Below are positions 41,077 to 49,541 of a stretch of 64,000 nucleotides of DNA, in pieces. Each line of letters starts with the position of its first letter. Position 1 is the stretch's first letter. Under the pieces are notes generated by a model. It searched no databases. It saw only the letters and a program-made list of their open reading frames with translations, and was not told where the DNA came from. This DNA is from Oscillospiraceae bacterium (GTDB lineage: Bacteria > Bacillota > Clostridia > Oscillospirales > UBA644): the NCBI GenBank assembly GCA_015067305.1, contig SVMT01000010.1, positions 1-64,000 on the forward strand. The letters are read 5' to 3'. A program made the translations under genes and the position numbers.

Positions 41077-41895
41077 TTGAGCGAAGAATGCACACATAAT
41101 TGCAGTACATGCAATAAGAACTGTTCTTCAAGAGATCTAAGAGAACAGCCTCACAGCATGTCAAGTGTAAAAAAAGTAATCGGTATCGTCAGCGGTAAGG
41201 GTGGCGTAGGTAAATCCCTCGTAACATCACTCCTTTCCGTTATCATGAAGCGCAGAGGCTATAACTCCGCTATTCTTGATGCAGATATCACAGGTCCGTC
41301 CATTCCCAAAGTATTTGGCATGAACAAAGAAAAAGCTATGGGGGACGAAAACGGTATTTATCCTGTCAGAACAGCTACAGGTATTGATATGATGTCCGTA
41401 AATCTTCTTCTTGAAGATGAAACAGAACCCGTTATCTGGAGAGGTCCCGTTATTGCAGGAACTGTTAAGCAGTTCTGGACAGATGTTATCTGGAGCGACA
41501 TAGATTGGATGTTCGTCGATATGCCTCCGGGAACAGGTGACGTTCCTCTTACAGTTTTCCAGTCTCTTCCTGTTGACGGTATCATCGTTGTTACATCTCC
41601 TCAGGAACTTGTTTCGATGATCGTTGGTAAGGCTGTTAAAATGGCTAATAAGATGGATATTCCCGTACTTGGACTTGTTGAGAATATGTCTTATTTCAAA
41701 TGTCCCGACTGCGGAAAAGAACATAAGATCTATGGGGATAGCCATATTGAAGAAGTTGCTGCTCAGTACGGTATTGAAAATATCGCGCGTCTCCCCATTG
41801 ACCCCAAACTTGCCGCTGCTTGTGACAAAGGTGCTATTGAACTTTTCGACGGCGAATGGCTTGACGCTATTGCAGATATGCTTGAAAAGCTTTAA
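41077..41895 (+). CDS. Mrp/NBP35-type Fe-S cluster carrier ATPase
   Basis: The 272-residue protein has a deviant Walker A (SGKGGVGKS), switch motifs DADITGPSIPKVFGM and DMPPGTGDVPLTV, and the CxxC pair CPDCGK near residue 209 that holds a bridging cluster in Mrp/Nbp35 dimers. A Cys-rich N-terminal stretch (CTHNCSTCNKNC, residues 5-16) is an additional potential Fe-S site, as in NBP35-like forms of Clostridia. TTG 41077 is the start, 8 bp after GAAGG. It probably carries Fe-S clusters to apo-enzymes. Confidence 0.92.
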   Translation: MSEECTHNCSTCNKNCSSRDLREQPHSMSSVKKVIGIVSGKGGVGKSLVTSLLSVIMKRRGYNSAILDADITGPSIPKVFGMNKEKAMGDENGIYPVRTATGIDMMSVNLLLEDETEPVIWRGPVIAGTVKQFWTDVIWSDIDWMFVDMPPGTGDVPLTVFQSLPVDGIIVVTSPQELVSMIVGKAVKMANKMDIPVLGLVENMSYFKCPDCGKEHKIYGDSHIEEVAAQYGIENIARLPIDPKLAAACDKGAIELFDGEWLDAIADMLEKL

Positions 41896-41904
41896 TTTAA
41901 ATTT

Positions 41905-41933
41905 AAGGGAAATCTTTGGGATTTCCCTTTCTT
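41905..41933 (+). terminator. intrinsic terminator of the Mrp-type gene
   Basis: Perfect 10-bp arms 41905-41914 and 41920-41929 with a 5-nt loop, then a T-rich run. The next gene starts only 18 bp later, so some read-through is likely to be needed unless it has its own promoter. Confidence 0.78.
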
Positions 41934-41950
41934 CATAAGAGGATGAAAAT

Positions 41951-43069
41951 ATGAACGTTTTAATTGCTCCTGATTCATTCAAAGGTAGTATGACAGCTGA
42001 AACTGTAGCAAAAGTGATTGCCGAAAATCTTGTTTTGCCTCCCAAAAGTGATATAGTCAGACTTCCCATGTCTGACGGCGGCGAAGGCTTTTCCGAAACC
42101 GTAACTGCTGCCTGTAATGGTGAGACGGTGACAGTTAAAGTGAAGAATCCACATGGAAAACTTATAAAAGCCTCCTACGGTATCATAAAAGATAAAGTCA
42201 AAACAGCTGTAATTGATGTTGCTTCTGCTTCGGGACTTATTCTTATCAGCAAATTTGACAGGGATCCTGTAACCTCTTCTACGTACGGAACAGGGCAAAT
42301 GATACTTGATGCGATTAATAAGGGATGTAAAAAAATAATTCTCGGTCTGGGCGGAAGCGCTACAAACGATTGCGGAACAGGAATATTAAATGCCTTGGGT
42401 GTTCGTTTTTATACGAAAAATAATGTTGAGATAAAAAATATTTGCGGTGGAAACCTCTGTGATGTTGACTTAATAGACGATTCTGGAATTTCCAAAGAAA
42501 TGAAAAAAACAGAATTCCTCATTGCCTGTGACGTTGACAATCCTCTTGTAGGTGAAAATGGTGCCGCTTATGTTTATGCACCTCAGAAAGGCGCAACAAA
42601 GGACGGGGTAGTGTTCCTGGACAGGAATCTCCGTCAATTTGCAAATGTTATTTTTGAAAAATACCGCAAAGATATCGCTACAATGAAGCACGGTGGAGCT
42701 GCTGGCGGTATAGCCGCGGGACTTTCGGTATTTTTTAATACGAAAATAAAAAGCGGTTTTGATATAGTTGCATCGGTTACAAATCTGGAAGAAAAAGTCA
42801 AAAGGTCAGACCTTGTCATAACAGGGGAGGGCTGTACGGACAGTCAGTCACTGAGAGGTAAATTACCCGTACAAGTGGCGAGTATTGCCGCAAAATACGG
42901 TAAAAAATGTATTCTTATCAGCGGAAATGTTCTTCTTTCCGAGGAAGAAATTGCTTCAAGCGGTTTTGAGTCCTGCCATAAAACGATGCTTCCCGATGAT
43001 ACGGTTGAAGTAGCAATGAAAAACGCGGAATCAAGACTTGCCGAATGTGTTAGAAATTTGAATTTTTAA
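41951..43069 (+). CDS. glycerate kinase (GlxK/GarK family)
   Basis: The 372-residue protein has the family N-terminus VLIAPDSFKGSMTA, the PMSDGGEGF motif, ILGLGGSATNDCGTGIL, AYVYAPQKGA, GGAAGGIAAGLSVF and VITGEGCTDSQS, all typical of PF02595 glycerate kinases. It phosphorylates glycerate to a phosphoglycerate that can enter lower glycolysis. No glycerate-producing reductase is adjacent. It is preceded by a terminator, so weak or read-through expression is expected. Confidence 0.95.
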   Translation: MNVLIAPDSFKGSMTAETVAKVIAENLVLPPKSDIVRLPMSDGGEGFSETVTAACNGETVTVKVKNPHGKLIKASYGIIKDKVKTAVIDVASASGLILISKFDRDPVTSSTYGTGQMILDAINKGCKKIILGLGGSATNDCGTGILNALGVRFYTKNNVEIKNICGGNLCDVDLIDDSGISKEMKKTEFLIACDVDNPLVGENGAAYVYAPQKGATKDGVVFLDRNLRQFANVIFEKYRKDIATMKHGGAAGGIAAGLSVFFNTKIKSGFDIVASVTNLEEKVKRSDLVITGEGCTDSQSLRGKLPVQVASIAAKYGKKCILISGNVLLSEEEIASSGFESCHKTMLPDDTVEVAMKNAESRLAECVRNLNF

Positions 43070-43160
43070 AATCAGATAACATTACAATAAGAAGCGTTGT
43101 CTTTCTTTGGAATAAAACTTAATATTTTACATATTAAGTGTAGAAATTTGATATAAAGCC

Positions 43161-43188
43161 TTGACGATTATTTTTTATATGATATACT
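43161..43188 (+). promoter_or_regulatory. orphan promoter between convergent genes
   Basis: TTGACG (43161-43166), 16 bp, TATACT (43183-43188). No gene on the + strand follows. A ribosome-site-like AAGGAG lies at 43206-43211 and a hairpin at 43236-43271, so the transcript would be about 80 nt. Confidence 0.5.
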
Positions 43189-43235
43189 GAAATTGAATAA
43201 AAAATAAGGAGTGTCGGTTTTCTTTTGAAAGGGTA

Positions 43236-43271
43236 CGGGAAAACTTCTCTTTATACGGAAAAGTTTTCCCG
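43236..43271. terminator. hairpin at the end of an orphan transcription unit / dpaB
   Basis: Perfect 11-bp arms 43236-43246 and 43261-43271 with a 14-nt loop. It may end both the orphan + transcript and the dpaAB transcript on the minus strand, whose stop is at 43288. Confidence 0.6.
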
Positions 43272-43287
43272 CTATTTTATTATCCTT

Positions 43288-43863
43288 TCAATCCAATACT
43301 GTCAACTGCTTTCCTGCAAGTGCGGCATCAACAGCGTCAGGAATTTTTTCCATGATTGCCACCAATGAATTTGGTTTTTCTATGGGGTCATCCTGTTCAA
43401 AGGGTACAAAATATATGTTTTTCATATTCATAAGGTATCCCAGATTTTTCGCATTGTTCGCCAGAGCATCGTTAGACGAGACCGCGATTATCACAGGTCT
43501 GTCGTTTCTTAAATGAGCTTTTACTGCCAATGTCACCGAAGTGTCTGCGATGCCGAGCGAAAGTTTTGCCAATGTATTTCCTGTACAAGGCGCTACAACG
43601 AGGGCATCAAGGAGCTTTTTCGGTCCGAAAGGTTCGACTTCAAAAACTGTGTGAAGAACTTTCTTACCTGATATCTTTTCCAACTCAGCAACAAAATCTT
43701 CAGCTTTTCCGAATCTTGTGTCTGTGTGATATGATGTTGAGGACATTACGGGGATTATATCGTATTTTTCGGCAAGGTTTTCAGCTGCTTTCAGGGCTCT
43801 TTTGAAAGTGCAGAACGAGCCACACATGGCAAATCCGACAGTTTTTCTTTTATTCTGTTCCAT
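43288..43863 (-). CDS. dpaB: dipicolinate synthase subunit B
   Basis: The 191-residue flavoprotein-like subunit begins with KTVGFAMCGSFCTFKRAL and has PVMSSTSYHTDTRFG, LVVAPCTGNTLAKLSLGIADTSV and HLRNDRPVIIAVSSNDAL, matching SpoVFB. With DpaA it makes dipicolinic acid in the mother cell; DPA with calcium then fills the spore core. It overlaps the end of dpaA by 14 bp, so translation is coupled. Confidence 0.94.
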   Translation of the reverse strand: MEQNKRKTVGFAMCGSFCTFKRALKAAENLAEKYDIIPVMSSTSYHTDTRFGKAEDFVAELEKISGKKVLHTVFEVEPFGPKKLLDALVVAPCTGNTLAKLSLGIADTSVTLAVKAHLRNDRPVIIAVSSNDALANNAKNLGYLMNMKNIYFVPFEQDDPIEKPNSLVAIMEKIPDAVDAALAGKQLTVLD

Positions 43864-44746
43864 TTTTTAAGCCCTCCTGTTTGATAATGTTCAAGATAGT
43901 ATCTTTTACAAATTCTCCCGCTGTTGCAGGGGCTACTTTTCCGGGCAAAGATAAAGACCATATTGTATCTATTCCGCAAAGACGAGCTTCTTCAAAGTCT
44001 ATTCCACCGGGCTTTGATGCGAGGTCAATATAAAGCGTGGATTTTTTTGAGTTTTTCAGAACTGTTTTGTCTATGACAGGTGCGGGTACTGTATTAAAAA
44101 CAATATCATATTGGGAAATTATGCTTTCCAGTTCTCCTGTAAGTACAGGATTCATTCCGTAAGCTTTTATCCATGCAAGGTCTTCAAATTTTCTCGCTGA
44201 AACCGACACGTTTACATTAAGACCTTTAAGCATTGAAGAAAGGACTTTTCCGATCCTACCGTAGCCTACAACGAGACAATTACTTCTGCTTAACGTGTAA
44301 GGTCTTTCCTCCATAGCTGTCTGTATAGCTCCCTCAGCGGTCGGTATTGCGTTTAATATCTGCAATTCTTCTCTTTCAAAGTAATCTATGGTTTTTATAC
44401 CTCGTTTGTTAAGGTCATGGCTTGAAAATTTTCCTCCGAGAACAAGCATTTCTTTAGTAGTCAGATCATAGATCTCATTCATTTTTGTGCTTTTTTTCGA
44501 ATACGGTGCATTAAGAGTTACACCGTCTGTACTGTAAGGTAATGGCAAGATGATATAGTTGCAAGACTTCATTACACTTTTCAGGTCATTATATACAGTC
44601 AATCCTTCGGTAGAATCCGTGTAACCGTCAAAACCGTAAAGTTTTACGTCACACCCCGATTTTGACAGTCCTGAAGCCATGTGCAGTTGACGCAGATCTC
44701 CTCCAAGGACTGCAAATCTAAGAGATTTATATGTAGTGGTATTCAT
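43850..44746 (-). CDS. dpaA: dipicolinate synthase subunit A
   Basis: The 298-residue protein has an N-terminal Rossmann-like part (RFAVLGGDLRQLHMASGL, a SpoVFA signature), PTAEGAIQTAMEE, and a second nucleotide-binding motif VVGYGRIGKVLSSML near residue 165. It is the dehydrogenase subunit of dipicolinate synthase, using NAD(P)H-type chemistry on 4-hydroxy-tetrahydrodipicolinate. AAGGA precedes ATG 44746. Mother-cell (sigma-K) control is expected from the family; I could not assign the promoter. Confidence 0.94.
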   Translation of the reverse strand: MNTTTYKSLRFAVLGGDLRQLHMASGLSKSGCDVKLYGFDGYTDSTEGLTVYNDLKSVMKSCNYIILPLPYSTDGVTLNAPYSKKSTKMNEIYDLTTKEMLVLGGKFSSHDLNKRGIKTIDYFEREELQILNAIPTAEGAIQTAMEERPYTLSRSNCLVVGYGRIGKVLSSMLKGLNVNVSVSARKFEDLAWIKAYGMNPVLTGELESIISQYDIVFNTVPAPVIDKTVLKNSKKSTLYIDLASKPGGIDFEEARLCGIDTIWSLSLPGKVAPATAGEFVKDTILNIIKQEGLKNGTE

Positions 44747-44848
44747 AATTTTTCGTTCCTTATATTTAAAGTTTGGTTATAAAAATTGTATTCATATCCA
44801 CTAACATAATATGTAGATGTCATAATTTGTTGAATTTAATAAAACAAA

Positions 44849-44881
44849 AAGGCTCAACAGTTTTTATCTCTGTTGAGCCTT
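44849..44881 (-). terminator. strong intrinsic terminator of the 53457-44886 gene cluster
   Basis: Perfect 12-bp arms 44849-44860 and 44870-44881 with a 9-nt loop. On the minus strand a T-rich run follows. It starts 5 bp after the stop codon at 44886 and insulates the dpaAB unit. Confidence 0.9.
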
Positions 44882-44885
44882 GATT

Positions 44886-45218
44886 TTATTCTTGTCCGTG
44901 ACACGGTTGATCAAAAAATTCTGTGGTATTGATTACCGCAAACTCTTCCTTAACTGTAAAACCGACTTTTTCCAATTCAGGAAAGATTTTTTTGTTTTTA
45001 CATGTGACAGTAGTAACTCCTCTGAGGTCAAGAGAATTTAAAACTGCTCTTACGACACCGTCAATTCTGCTGAAATTACAGCCTTCGTCAAAAATAAGTT
45101 CAGTAATTTCTCCGCGTCCGGGTGCGGCTTCGTATATACATTTTGCAAGCTCTTTTCCGTCTTCGCAGAGAGTGAAAGAACCTCCATCTAAAGTGTATTC
45201 GGGTAATATAGTGATCAT
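44886..45218 (-). CDS. small protein, possible GNAT-like half domain
   Basis: The 110-residue protein has an alternating strand-helix pattern (GKELAKCIYEA, ITELIFDEG, VVRAVLNSLDLRGVTTVTCKN, LEKVGFTVKEEFAVI) that resembles the C-terminal part of GNAT acetyltransferases, including the L..VGF turn. The acetyl-CoA loop is not seen, so it may be a non-catalytic relative. It is the last gene of a long minus-strand cluster, 12 bp after the PAP2 gene. Confidence 0.45.
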   Translation of the reverse strand: MITILPEYTLDGGSFTLCEDGKELAKCIYEAAPGRGEITELIFDEGCNFSRIDGVVRAVLNSLDLRGVTTVTCKNKKIFPELEKVGFTVKEEFAVINTTEFFDQPCHGQE

Positions 45219-45230
45219 TGTCAGTCTCCT

Positions 45231-45875
45231 TTAGTGTTTAGCTTTATACTTCTTTTTTGATTTAAATATCGTTCTGATGTCGAAATCCAAAACAAAAGCG
45301 AAAAACTTTATATCTTTGTATTTTTCCAGAATGATAAAAATTATCTTTGCAATGAAATATGCGATTATCGCCGAAACAACGCCAACGATTGCTCCTGCAA
45401 GAACATCGGTGGGGTAGTGGGCCATGAGGTAATTTCTGGAAATACACATTAATGCAACATATGGAACTGCGGCAAAAAGATACTTTTTACTTTCGCTGAG
45501 GACCAGTGCAAACATGCCTGCAGCTGCGGCAGTAGCATGTCCCGATGGAAATGAGTATCCGTTTTCTTTTGGCGAACCGATGAATTCCCACCATTCTCTG
45601 AAAATTGGATCCTCAGCCACCATAGGTCTTGGTCTTGCGACGGTATCTTTTAAAATAATGTTTGTTATGAGTGCGCCACAGCAAACAGCTCCGAAGATGC
45701 AAACGCCTGTACGACGTGTCCTGGGGAAAAGCATCAGTATAAATGCCAGCAAAAACAGCCATAAGCCCTTTTCTCCGATGAGTGTTATTATCTCCATTAT
45801 CGGTGTGAGAATGTTTCCTGCAGATTCTGCGAGTGTATGGTAAAATTCAAGTATTGTAAAGTCAAAATTTCCCAT
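45231..45875 (-). CDS. PAP2-family membrane phosphatase
   Basis: The 214-residue protein has five to six membrane helices and the three PAP2 motifs: K-x6-RP in KDTVARPRP (residues ~76-84), PSGH in SFPSGHATAA (~109-118), and S-R-x5-H-x3-D in SRNYLMAHYPTDV (~145-157). It probably dephosphorylates undecaprenyl pyrophosphate or phosphatidyl-type lipids. A basic C-terminal tail (KSKKKYKAKH) follows. Its location after a membrane zinc-ribbon gene gives no further hint. Confidence 0.88.
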   Translation of the reverse strand: MGNFDFTILEFYHTLAESAGNILTPIMEIITLIGEKGLWLFLLAFILMLFPRTRRTGVCIFGAVCCGALITNIILKDTVARPRPMVAEDPIFREWWEFIGSPKENGYSFPSGHATAAAAGMFALVLSESKKYLFAAVPYVALMCISRNYLMAHYPTDVLAGAIVGVVSAIIAYFIAKIIFIILEKYKDIKFFAFVLDFDIRTIFKSKKKYKAKH

Positions 45876-45888
45876 TTAAATCTCTCCT

Positions 45889-46275
45889 TTAAGGTAGTTT
45901 TTTACCGCATTTATTGCAGAACTCAAAATCGTTTTGAGCTTTTGCCCCGCAGTATGGGCAGAAGTTGCTATCCTCTTCGTAGTTCTGACTTTCATTTGTG
46001 TTGCTTTCTTTGTAATACTTGTCAAAAGGGTCACTTTCTTCATGTCCTTCGGTGATGTCGTATATTGAATATCTGTTTTTACTTGTAGCGTTTTTGAAAT
46101 TATATATTGCATTTACCACGGCAACTCCAATAAAAACGATTCCGAATAGAGCAAATATCGGTCCTGCTTCCATGGAAACGGCGCCGATAGTCCATATAAC
46201 TCCGAAAACTCCTACAATTATGCACATCACACCACTCATCATAGACGGACCGCGTCCGGGTTTTATACTTTTCAT
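45889..46275 (-). CDS. membrane protein with C-terminal zinc ribbon
   Basis: The 128-residue protein has two membrane helices (residues ~12-33 and 37-60), a polar linker rich in Glu, Ser and Asn (~70-102), and a C-terminal zinc ribbon CPYCGAK...CNKCGKKLP. This is the reverse of the common zinc-ribbon-first layout. It overlaps the hydrolase gene upstream by 4 bp. Function is unknown; such proteins may sense or scaffold at the membrane. Confidence 0.65.
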   Translation of the reverse strand: MKSIKPGRGPSMMSGVMCIIVGVFGVIWTIGAVSMEAGPIFALFGIVFIGVAVVNAIYNFKNATSKNRYSIYDITEGHEESDPFDKYYKESNTNESQNYEEDSNFCPYCGAKAQNDFEFCNKCGKKLP

Positions 46276-47030
46276 AATTTACCCTCCCTAAAAACAGACT
46301 TATATATTGTTTTTATCTCTTTTCTCAGTATTTTAATATCCTGTTCTTTGTATGCAAAATGCCCTGAATTCCATAACATTTTTATTTTTATGGCAGGATT
46401 CCTTTTCAGACAACTTAATGAGCCTAAAGAGACAAGTTCATCATATCTTGATTGAAAAACGAAACAGGGAACAGTTATTTTATATATGTTTCTTCCGATC
46501 CTGTCTGACAATTCAAAAAGCTCAAGATATCTTGGTATCCATCCCAGATATTTCCAAACCATTTTGGTTGTTGAAATACTGCAGGCATTTTTAGTTGATG
46601 TCTCCTCAAAATTATCCGGATCAACGATATCAAGTATAACTTTCATTGAATTCAATACAGCTTTAGGCATTATGTGCATTTTCAACGGAACATCAAGGAG
46701 TATCATTGCTTTTATTTTTTTAGGCTTTTTTAAATATGACGACATTGAAAGAAGTGTTCCCATTGAATGAGCCAGGATTATCAGATCGTCGTAAAGCTTG
46801 CATAATTCGCATATTTGCTCATCTACCTGTCGTTCCCATTTTTTCATTGAAGTGTTTGAGAACTCTTCAACCGTTCCTCCGTGTCCGTCAAGCAGGATAT
46901 TGTATATGCTCCATTCTTGGGGAAATGCAGATATCAGACAGTCGAAATGTCTCGGAGTACCCAAAATACCGTGAATCATCAAGACCGCTGTTTTAGATTC
47001 GGTTTTTCTTATATATTCTTTATGATCCAC
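46272..47030 (-). CDS. alpha/beta hydrolase (monoacylglycerol lipase/carboxylesterase-like)
   Basis: The 252-residue protein has an oxyanion segment MIHGILGTPRHF, the nucleophile elbow LAHSMGT (Ser ~93), an acid in SRYDELV and the catalytic His in NSGHFAYKEQD. The layout and GILGTP motif resemble Est30-type carboxylesterases. A cytoplasmic esterase that clears acyl groups from imported substrates would fit the cluster. It is 11 bp after the next upstream esterase gene. Confidence 0.82.
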   Translation of the reverse strand: MDHKEYIRKTESKTAVLMIHGILGTPRHFDCLISAFPQEWSIYNILLDGHGGTVEEFSNTSMKKWERQVDEQICELCKLYDDLIILAHSMGTLLSMSSYLKKPKKIKAMILLDVPLKMHIMPKAVLNSMKVILDIVDPDNFEETSTKNACSISTTKMVWKYLGWIPRYLELFELSDRIGRNIYKITVPCFVFQSRYDELVSLGSLSCLKRNPAIKIKMLWNSGHFAYKEQDIKILRKEIKTIYKSVFREGKL

Positions 47031-47041
47031 GTTTTCACCTC

Positions 47042-48052
47042 TTAAAGATATTTCTTTATGAATTCCAGATTCTTTTCGTCGCGGGCAAACTCATGCTCTC
47101 CCTCGAAAAGGTGGATCGTACAGTTGTCGGGAAGATTAAGCTTTTCCTTGTAGTATTCATATTCGGATTTTATCATGCCGTAATTCTTTTGGTCGAAAAG
47201 CGCGTCCTTTGTTCCCAATTCAACGAACAGGTGTCGGGGAGATATGAGTGTCATTACCTCGGGATCAAAAAACGTATTCGCCTGATCGACATAAGACCAG
47301 TCGCTCCATGCATACTGTCTTCTGTCGTTGACGAAGCATGAAGATACGGCAACCTTGATTCTTGGCTCTGCGGCTGCTGTTATGAGAGTGTACATACCGC
47401 CGTAGGAGAGTCCTGCCATTCCGATTCTGTTAGGGTCGATTTCAGGGAGAGTTTCAAAATAGTCGATGGCTCTTGTAAGACAGTATACTTCAAAGGCTGT
47501 TTTTGAGCCGCCAAGCTGTTTCATCGCAATGTCGAAAGCCTCTTTGTTGTATGGTGAGCCAAATCTGTCCTCATACCAAAGCATCAGCTGTGGCGCAAAA
47601 ACACAGTATCCGGATTCAATGAGATCTCTGCCGAAATTGTTGTAGTTATCCGACGGAATCAATCCCGAAACAATCTCGGGAACACCTGCACCGCCGTGCT
47701 GCAGGATAACGAAGGGAAGGTTTTTCTTTTCTGTTTTCGGCTTGAAATATATTCCGTAGAGGTGTACCCCCTCTAAGACTTCAAGCTGCATATCGTATGC
47801 GGTGAATTTTTCGTCTTCTGCGAGAATTTCCGACTTTACGTTGATCTCATTTTTTTCGGGGTTGTTCCAAAGAGGGAAGCCAAGCTGTTTTTTGAAATCC
47901 TCCATGCGCTTTTCAATCGGCGTATTGAGAGTGTATTCTATTCTCTTTTTCTTTGCGTCTTCATATTGCTTATCCAGCCACTTCAGAGCATCGGAGTAGT
48001 ATTCAGCTCTCTGTGGTTTGTTTTTTGTAAGTTCTTCAGGAATTTTTATCAT
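47042..48052 (-). CDS. alpha/beta hydrolase, acetyl-xylan-esterase/dienelactone-hydrolase-like
   Basis: The 336-residue protein has a helical N-terminal region (~1-70) and an esterase core: FVILQHGGAGVP (oxyanion), the nucleophile in GMAGLSYGGMYTL (Ser ~204), DALFDQ with the acid, and the His in EGEHEFARD. It resembles the family-7-type deacetylases. Start ATG 48052 follows AAAGGAG. A role in removing acetyl or other ester groups from glycans is likely but not proven. Confidence 0.78.
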   Translation of the reverse strand: MIKIPEELTKNKPQRAEYYSDALKWLDKQYEDAKKKRIEYTLNTPIEKRMEDFKKQLGFPLWNNPEKNEINVKSEILAEDEKFTAYDMQLEVLEGVHLYGIYFKPKTEKKNLPFVILQHGGAGVPEIVSGLIPSDNYNNFGRDLIESGYCVFAPQLMLWYEDRFGSPYNKEAFDIAMKQLGGSKTAFEVYCLTRAIDYFETLPEIDPNRIGMAGLSYGGMYTLITAAAEPRIKVAVSSCFVNDRRQYAWSDWSYVDQANTFFDPEVMTLISPRHLFVELGTKDALFDQKNYGMIKSEYEYYKEKLNLPDNCTIHLFEGEHEFARDEKNLEFIKKYL

Positions 48053-48065
48053 ATCAGTTTCTCCT

Positions 48066-48854
48066 TTACGTGAAGCATTCAATATATGCCACTGTTTTTA
48101 ATGCTTTGAAATCAATTCTGTCTCTGCCGTATGCGTCAAAGAATATATTTGTGTATTCATCTGTGTGTAAATTGAACTGTAACGTCCAAGCCCCCCAAAA
48201 GATATCGAAATGTCTGTCAGATACTCCGCTGTTTCCGAGGTCGATAAATCCGGTAAAATTAAGGTTTTCAGCCATTACGTTAGGTAAGCAGTAGTCTCCG
48301 TGAATGAGTGTGTCTGCTTTCAGCAGATGCTTGTTTTCCTCAACGAAACTCCAAGCCTCTTCAAGTGATGCAGGTCTGTATTTTTCGGGAAGGTGAAACT
48401 CGCAGGAAAAAGAACCGTTTTTCATGCTGTTTTCTGCGTATTCAAGAACTTCTGAGAGTCTGTTTTGAATGGGGCAGTCTGAGTAGTCTCTATCGTGGAG
48501 CTTTCGGAGAAGCTTACCTGTAAATTCCGCAAGTCTGCAAGGGTCACTCAATGCTTTCGCGTGGATCAGGTCTTCACCGAAAACGCGTTCAGTCAGCAAC
48601 CAGTCGTATTCGTTTGAAATATACGTCACGACTTTTGCACCAAGTCCGATTTTTCCGAAATAGTTAGTCATCAACGCTTCACGTTCAAGAGAACCTTTTT
48701 CGGATCTTTTCAGATAATAACCGCTTTCAATATCTATAAAATACACTTTTGCGGCTTTTGAGCAGCTGCTGTCGTAGATTTTATCTTTGATTATATACTT
48801 TCTGATTTCGATTGGAAAGTCTTGTGGATTTACGTTTATCGGGGTTCTTTTCAT
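48066..48854 (-). CDS. APH(3')-like aminoglycoside phosphotransferase family protein
   Basis: The 262-residue kinase-like protein has the catalytic loop LIHGDYCLPNVM (H-G-D-x4-N, residues ~187-198) and the metal motif GFIDLGNSGVSDRHFDI (~207-223). These are close to the APH(3') subgroup (HGD...N and GFID.G..G..DR..D). An N-terminal lobe with GYYLKRSEKGSLEREA carries the ATP-contacting Lys and Glu. It could inactivate kanamycin-type drugs or phosphorylate a sugar or other metabolite. It is tightly packed (2-13 bp gaps) between hydrolase genes and not on an obvious mobile element. Confidence 0.8.
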   Translation of the reverse strand: MKRTPINVNPQDFPIEIRKYIIKDKIYDSSCSKAAKVYFIDIESGYYLKRSEKGSLEREALMTNYFGKIGLGAKVVTYISNEYDWLLTERVFGEDLIHAKALSDPCRLAEFTGKLLRKLHDRDYSDCPIQNRLSEVLEYAENSMKNGSFSCEFHLPEKYRPASLEEAWSFVEENKHLLKADTLIHGDYCLPNVMAENLNFTGFIDLGNSGVSDRHFDIFWGAWTLQFNLHTDEYTNIFFDAYGRDRIDFKALKTVAYIECFT

Positions 48855-48856
48855 GG

Positions 48857-49537
48857 CTATTTCTCATTCTTTATAAACTTGATTATTGGGCTGATGTCAT
48901 CTTCGAGTGAATGTGGGTGATGCTTACAATTTGGTTTTACATAATATTCAAGAGGTATATTATGCTCTTTGCAATAGTTTATCATTTTTAATGCGTTTTC
49001 TTCGAATGGAACAATTTCATCTGAGTCTCCCGCAACGAGAAGTACAGGTATATTTAGCTCAAAGAATTCTTTCAGGTTTTCAATGGGATGTCCCTTGAAT
49101 TCTTTTAGAGTTTCATTTGTTAAGTTGAATTCTTCATAGACCTGTGTTCTTTCGATGCTGTTTTCCGGCGGCCAGGTCCTCATATCAAGCACTGGTGCAT
49201 CAAGATATATTTTATCCACATATTCGGGATAGGATAATGCGAAATTAAATGCATATAGTCCACCGCGACTGAACCCGAAAAGAGAACATTTTTCATCAAG
49301 ATCGAATTCTTTTATAACATATAAATAGAATTTATGCATTAATCTTACAGCTTCGTAAGAGCCGTATTTGTCACTTATATGGTAACATACTCTTGTGTAA
49401 CCGTCGTTGCAAAGTTCAACTTCAGCCTGATCAAAAGCGTATAAAAACTCCGTTTTCCATATCCATTTTCCGTTAGGGTTTTCAGGTTTTATGACCGTAG
49501 CCTCGTAGCCGTTGAATTCGATTTTAAACTCTTTCAT
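48857..49537 (-). CDS. alpha/beta hydrolase (acyl esterase-like)
   Basis: The 226-residue protein has a nucleophile elbow GFSRGGLYAF (Ser ~93), an acid in VAGDSDEIVPF, and a His near the C-terminus (CKHHPHSLED). The N-terminal ~50 residues include FNGYEATVIKP and a Trp-rich segment GKWIWKTEF seen in prolyl-oligopeptidase-type or rhamnogalacturonan esterases. It lies 2 bp upstream of the APH-like gene in a packed operon. Specific substrate unknown. Confidence 0.78.
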   Translation of the reverse strand: MKEFKIEFNGYEATVIKPENPNGKWIWKTEFLYAFDQAEVELCNDGYTRVCYHISDKYGSYEAVRLMHKFYLYVIKEFDLDEKCSLFGFSRGGLYAFNFALSYPEYVDKIYLDAPVLDMRTWPPENSIERTQVYEEFNLTNETLKEFKGHPIENLKEFFELNIPVLLVAGDSDEIVPFEENALKMINYCKEHNIPLEYYVKPNCKHHPHSLEDDISPIIKFIKNEK

Positions 49538-49541
49538 ATTG

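Noticed and set aside
43206-43380. A small protein after AAGGAG at 43206.
   Set aside because: The nearest in-frame start (TTG 43225) is 13 bp away and the frame would read through the hairpin and antisense to dpaB; no coding signal.
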